Positions 11,007 through 13,356 of a stretch of 13,356 nt of DNA are shown here, piece by piece. Under the pieces are notes generated by a model. The model made no database searches. It was not told the origin of the DNA and worked only from the letters and a program-made list of their open reading frames with translations. Every line of letters starts with the position of its first letter. The stretch's first letter is position 1. The DNA is from Treponema sp. (GTDB lineage: Bacteria; Spirochaetota; Spirochaetia; Treponematales; Treponemataceae), in the NCBI GenBank assembly GCA_016297405.1, contig JAEDGP010000050.1, forward strand, positions 1-13,356, given 5' to 3'. The position numbers and the translations under genes were made by a program.

Positions 11007-12668
11007 ATGAAATCAATTTATATTCGTTCGGAAAATGCAGAAAAAATCGCAAAGGCCAGGTTTGAAATGCCTGAATTCCTGATGATGGAAAATGCTGCGT
11101 CCAGGCTTGAAGATGCGGTTTTTGATGCATGTGGTGGCCAGCTGCAAAATTCAAGAATTCTTGTGCTTTGCGGCAACGGCAATAACGGTGGTGACGGTTA
11201 TGCTTTGGCACGTCGCTTGTTTGGAAAGGCAGGTTTTGTGGCTGTGCTTCCGTTTGGATTGCCAAAAACTACAGAAGCAGCCGGCCAGAAGAAAATGTGT
11301 CAGGCAATTGGCGTGCAGGAATTGAATGCCGTTGCCATTGATTCCTTACAGTGGACCGTAATTGTAGACTGCATTTTTGGAACAGGTTTTCATGGGGAAC
11401 TGGATATAAATTCTTCCAACATAATTCAATGGTGCAATAAGCAGCAAACTTTTCGCTTGGCTTGTGATATTCCCAGTGGATTAGGAAATGATGGCGTGAT
11501 TGCCACAAAAACCGCGGAAGGCCAGAAAATTGCTTTTTGCGCGCATAAAACTGTAACTATGGGTGGGCTTAAAACCGCGTTGTTCAGTGATGATGCAAAA
11601 GATTTTGTGGGAACTGTGGCTATAGCTGATCTGGGAATTTCTCCGTCAATTTTTGAAAGCTGCGCCACCCCGGATGCATTTCTTCTGGAAGAATCTGATA
11701 TAAAATTGCCCCTTCGTGATAAAAAATCTGTACATAAAGGAAATTTTGGTCATGTAGCAGTTGTTCTTGGACAAAAGCCAGGAGCCGGCATTATTGCAGG
11801 TACTGCGGCTTTGCGGTTTGGCGCAGGTTTTGTTTCTGTGATTGATGTGGGATTTTGCAAAAAGAATTTTGCGCTAAGCCCTGAATTAATGGTTGGAAGC
11901 GGTTTTCCTGCAGGTACAACCGCGGTTTTGATCGGAAGCGGGCTTGGAAGAAGAATGGCCGGCGATCTTGATGGCAAAACGGACAGATTTTTGGAAAATA
12001 AGTCATGGACACTGGATTGTGAATTATCCATGGCAATGGAAGATGGGGAAGATTTTGTTTCTGCGGCAAAACTTGAAGAGCTTGTGAACAAAACCCTGGA
12101 TTTTGTGGAAAACGCAAAGTCGCCGGCCATTGTGCTTGATGCGGATTTTTTTTATTTGCCTGAGCTAAAATCCATATTGGACTGGCTGAATTGTTTAAAT
12201 AAAGCCCGCGTTATTTTGACGCCACATCCTAAAGAGTTTGCAAAAATTCTGTGGGAAACTGACTGCTTTTTGGATGATCAGGAAGGGGAGCTTAAAAAAC
12301 TGGCCGCTGCAAACGGTTCGCAAAAAGCGCAGAAAGATTTTTTGCAGTCAGTTGTGGCTCATCGGTTTGAATATGGCAGAAAATTTGCTGCCAGATTTCC
12401 GAATCTGGTTCTGGTTGCAAAGGGTGCAAATACATATATTTTTCAGGGCGAAAAGATTTTTGTTTGCACAGAAGGAACAAATGCTCTGGCAAAGGCTGGA
12501 AGTGGTGATGTGCTGGCTGGCTTGTGTGTTTCCCTTTTGGCTCAGGGGTATTCGGCATTGGATGCGGCAAATACTGCTGTTTTTGAACATGGGAAGGCTG
12601 GCGCTCGTTTTTTGAACAACTGGGAATGTTCGCCGTTGTCATTGATTCAAAATGTTCTGGCTGACTGA
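11007..12668 (+). CDS. nnr: Bifunctional NAD(P)H-hydrate epimerase / ADP-dependent NAD(P)H-hydrate dehydratase
   Basis: A 553-residue metabolite-repair enzyme that restores damaged NAD(P)H hydrates. The N-terminal YjeF_N epimerase domain (about 1-225) has G-N-G-N-N-G-G-D-G (56-64), D-C-I-F-G-T-G around Asp121 and D-I-P-S-G (154-158). The C-terminal ribokinase-like dehydratase domain (about 235-553) has H-K-G-N-F-G-H-V (243-250), V-L-D-A-D-F-F, T-P-H-P-K-E-F and A-G-S-G-D-V-L-A-G with catalytic Asp501. It is somewhat longer than the usual 500 or so residues; the extra length seems to be in the dehydratase domain around the T-P-H-P-K-E-F segment, where a Lys/Gln/Glu-rich stretch follows. ATG at 11007 has no clear ribosome binding site and lies five bases after the DUF2442 stop, suggesting translational coupling. 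Confidence 0.93.
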   Translation: MKSIYIRSENAEKIAKARFEMPEFLMMENAASRLEDAVFDACGGQLQNSRILVLCGNGNNGGDGYALARRLFGKAGFVAVLPFGLPKTTEAAGQKKMCQAIGVQELNAVAIDSLQWTVIVDCIFGTGFHGELDINSSNIIQWCNKQQTFRLACDIPSGLGNDGVIATKTAEGQKIAFCAHKTVTMGGLKTALFSDDAKDFVGTVAIADLGISPSIFESCATPDAFLLEESDIKLPLRDKKSVHKGNFGHVAVVLGQKPGAGIIAGTAALRFGAGFVSVIDVGFCKKNFALSPELMVGSGFPAGTTAVLIGSGLGRRMAGDLDGKTDRFLENKSWTLDCELSMAMEDGEDFVSAAKLEELVNKTLDFVENAKSPAIVLDADFFYLPELKSILDWLNCLNKARVILTPHPKEFAKILWETDCFLDDQEGELKKLAAANGSQKAQKDFLQSVVAHRFEYGRKFAARFPNLVLVAKGANTYIFQGEKIFVCTEGTNALAKAGSGDVLAGLCVSLLAQGYSALDAANTAVFEHGKAGARFLNNWECSPLSLIQNVLAD

Positions 12669-12693
12669 CAGCCGGATAACCGACATATTTGGT

Positions 12694-12735
12694 GGCGCGC
12701 AGTATGTGAAAAATCCTTTGGATGCGCCTTTTTTT
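12694..12735 (+). terminator. Terminator after the NAD(P)HX repair gene
   Basis: GGCGCG (12694-12699) pairs with TGCGCC (12723-12728), one pair being G-U, with a 23-base loop and then seven T. It ends 67 bases after the stop codon. Confidence 0.65.
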
Positions 12736-12745
12736 ATGGTATAAT
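12718..12745 (+). promoter_or_regulatory. Promoter of the last small gene, leaderless
   Basis: A consensus TATAAT (12740-12745) with an extended -10 TGG before it lies 16 bases after TTGGAT (12718-12723). Six bases (GAATAT) separate the -10 box from ATG at 12752, the same spacing as in the two divergent genes at 5452 and 5483. The -35 box overlaps the loop and 3' stem of the upstream terminator. Confidence 0.65.
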
Positions 12746-12751
12746 GAATAT

Positions 12752-13045
12752 ATGACAAAAGATGAAAGAACTGAAATAATCTTAAAAACCACCTCATTGT
12801 GTCTTTTATGTGTCGCTGTTTTGACTTTTTTATTCTGGTCCAAAAAAATATATGAATACAGTATGGATGATCCCCAAGGTTTTGAATTCAGTCTTAATCA
12901 ATTGAACAATGTCGAACAGGCAATTGCAAAATCAATGCATGCCACTGGTAAATTTGAATCAAACATTTCCCTTACTCGCGATAAGTCTAAAACAAAGGGC
13001 AAATATAACCTGTTTGAGGATGTTTCAAATAAGCACAAAAAATAA
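12752..13045 (+). CDS. Small single-pass membrane protein of unknown function
   Basis: A 97-residue protein I do not recognise. It has a short charged N-terminus (M-T-K-D-E-R-T-E), one membrane segment at about 12-30 (C-L-L-C-V-A-V-L-T-F-L-F-W) and a soluble tail of about 65 residues that ends very basic (D-V-S-N-K-H-K-K). The topology is either an uncleaved signal anchor with the tail in the periplasm or the reverse; the positive residues after the segment (S-K-K) argue for the tail being cytoplasmic, weakly. I choose ATG at 12752 because an earlier in-frame ATG at 12722 lies inside the promoter and terminator. There is no ribosome binding site, and the -10 box six bases upstream predicts a leaderless mRNA. 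It is monocistronic, with a terminator after it. Confidence 0.65.
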   Translation: MTKDERTEIILKTTSLCLLCVAVLTFLFWSKKIYEYSMDDPQGFEFSLNQLNNVEQAIAKSMHATGKFESNISLTRDKSKTKGKYNLFEDVSNKHKK

Positions 13046-13049
13046 TTGT

Positions 13050-13080
13050 GATTAGCCATGGCTAATCAATTCAAATTTTT
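13050..13080 (+). terminator. Terminator of the small membrane protein gene
   Basis: The perfect palindrome GATTAGCCATGGCTAATC (13050-13067) can fold as a 7-bp stem with loop CATG. Five T follow after an eight-base gap, five bases downstream of the gene's stop codon. The gap makes it a less than ideal terminator. Confidence 0.5.
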
Positions 13081-13134
13081 ATAAGAGTTGTATAAATAAA
13101 TGAAAGTTAGCTAAGCCTAACTAAAGTTCTCCTT

Positions 13135-13219
13135 AAAAGATGACGGAAATACAGATTATATTGTTAGTGTAATTTATCAAAAGATGCAGTTCTCCATATA
13201 TTTCCGTCATCTTTTTTTT
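13135..13219 (+). terminator. Long 17-bp hairpin with eight T, terminator or small RNA end
   Basis: AAAAGATGACGGAAATA (13135-13151) pairs perfectly with 13199-13215, enclosing a 47-base loop, and the T-run continues to eight T. The outer flank and the loop share the direct repeats GTTCTCC and AAAAGATG. No gene lies between this and the previous terminator, so it ends either read-through, a small RNA starting in 13080-13134, or a convergent gene from the right. The stretch 13081-13134 itself shows only a short GTTAG/CTAAC inverted repeat. Confidence 0.5.
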
Positions 13220-13221
13220 GT

Positions 13222-13356
13222 TTAGTGAAATTTATGCGGTATTTTGAATAATGCTTGCCTGCCGCTTTTGGAAAGCCTGAGAGATAAAAATTGGTGAATG
13301 CACCGGCGCGGGGGTGTAAGGGCGCCAAAGGCGGTTTGAACGGTAGTGAAAACGGA
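13222..13356 (-). other. Right-edge stretch, open on the minus strand, not assigned
   Basis: Forty-four codons on the minus strand are open from the window edge to a TAA at 13224-13222, ending K-S-G-R-Q-A-L-F-K-I-P. A second minus frame is also open for most of the stretch. The end of a convergent gene is possible, since the hairpin at 13135-13219 could end it, but I recognise no family. The block CACCGGCGC ... GTGTAAGGGCGCC (13301-13326) looks repeat-like instead. Confidence 0.25.

Noticed and set aside
12292..12843. A 183-codon minus-strand open frame opposite the NAD(P)HX repair gene
   Set aside because: It is a shadow of a well-supported enzyme domain, runs through its terminator and the next promoter, and is Gln/His/Pro-rich as expected for an antisense frame.

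Overview
The window looks like a piece of a spirochaete chromosome, most like a host-associated Treponema. That is inferred from moderate to low GC, AT-rich promoters, short inverted-repeat families scattered between genes, and the overall character of the proteins; no single marker proves it. It is a housekeeping and small-metabolism region, not a prophage or defence island. Complete genes were found on both strands, and both ends of the window run into sequence where no gene can be called with confidence.

Layout. The left part (about 250-5450) is read leftwards: tRNA-Ile2(CAU); an O-acetylhomoserine sulfhydrylase gene (metY) with a 260-nt leader; an asparagine synthetase gene (asnB) with a long structured leader; and a YitT-family membrane protein. 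From 5483 onward reading is rightwards: a YjjG-like HAD nucleotidase, a small exported helical protein, a repeat-rich gap, an exported protein joining a CBM48-like glycan-binding domain to a cysteine phosphatase, glmS, a DUF4160-DUF2442 gene pair, a bifunctional NAD(P)HX epimerase/dehydratase, and a small membrane-anchored protein.

How the parts work together. Three genes serve amino acid and amino sugar nitrogen and sulfur use (metY, asnB, glmS); two are metabolite-repair or house-cleaning enzymes (the HAD nucleotidase and the NAD(P)HX repair enzyme). The regulatory DNA is more unusual than the genes. The metY leader holds a 23-codon peptide ending C-I-R-C-C, a palindrome across the -10 region, and two 28-nt near-identical GC-rich hairpin elements. 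The asnB leader has a good promoter followed by three terminator-like hairpins before the start codon. Three genes (the YitT gene, the HAD gene and the last small gene) have a -10 box exactly six bases before ATG and no ribosome binding site, which suggests leaderless mRNAs; two of them form a divergent pair with only 30 bp between start codons.

Rearrangement is also visible. A 25-codon second copy of the asnB 3' end lies just downstream of asnB, and an exact 67-bp copy of the DUF2442 gene's 3' part lies just after glmS, 711 bp from its parent. Palindromic intergenic repeats occur near asnB, and one repeat-like unit appears inside the asnB coding sequence.
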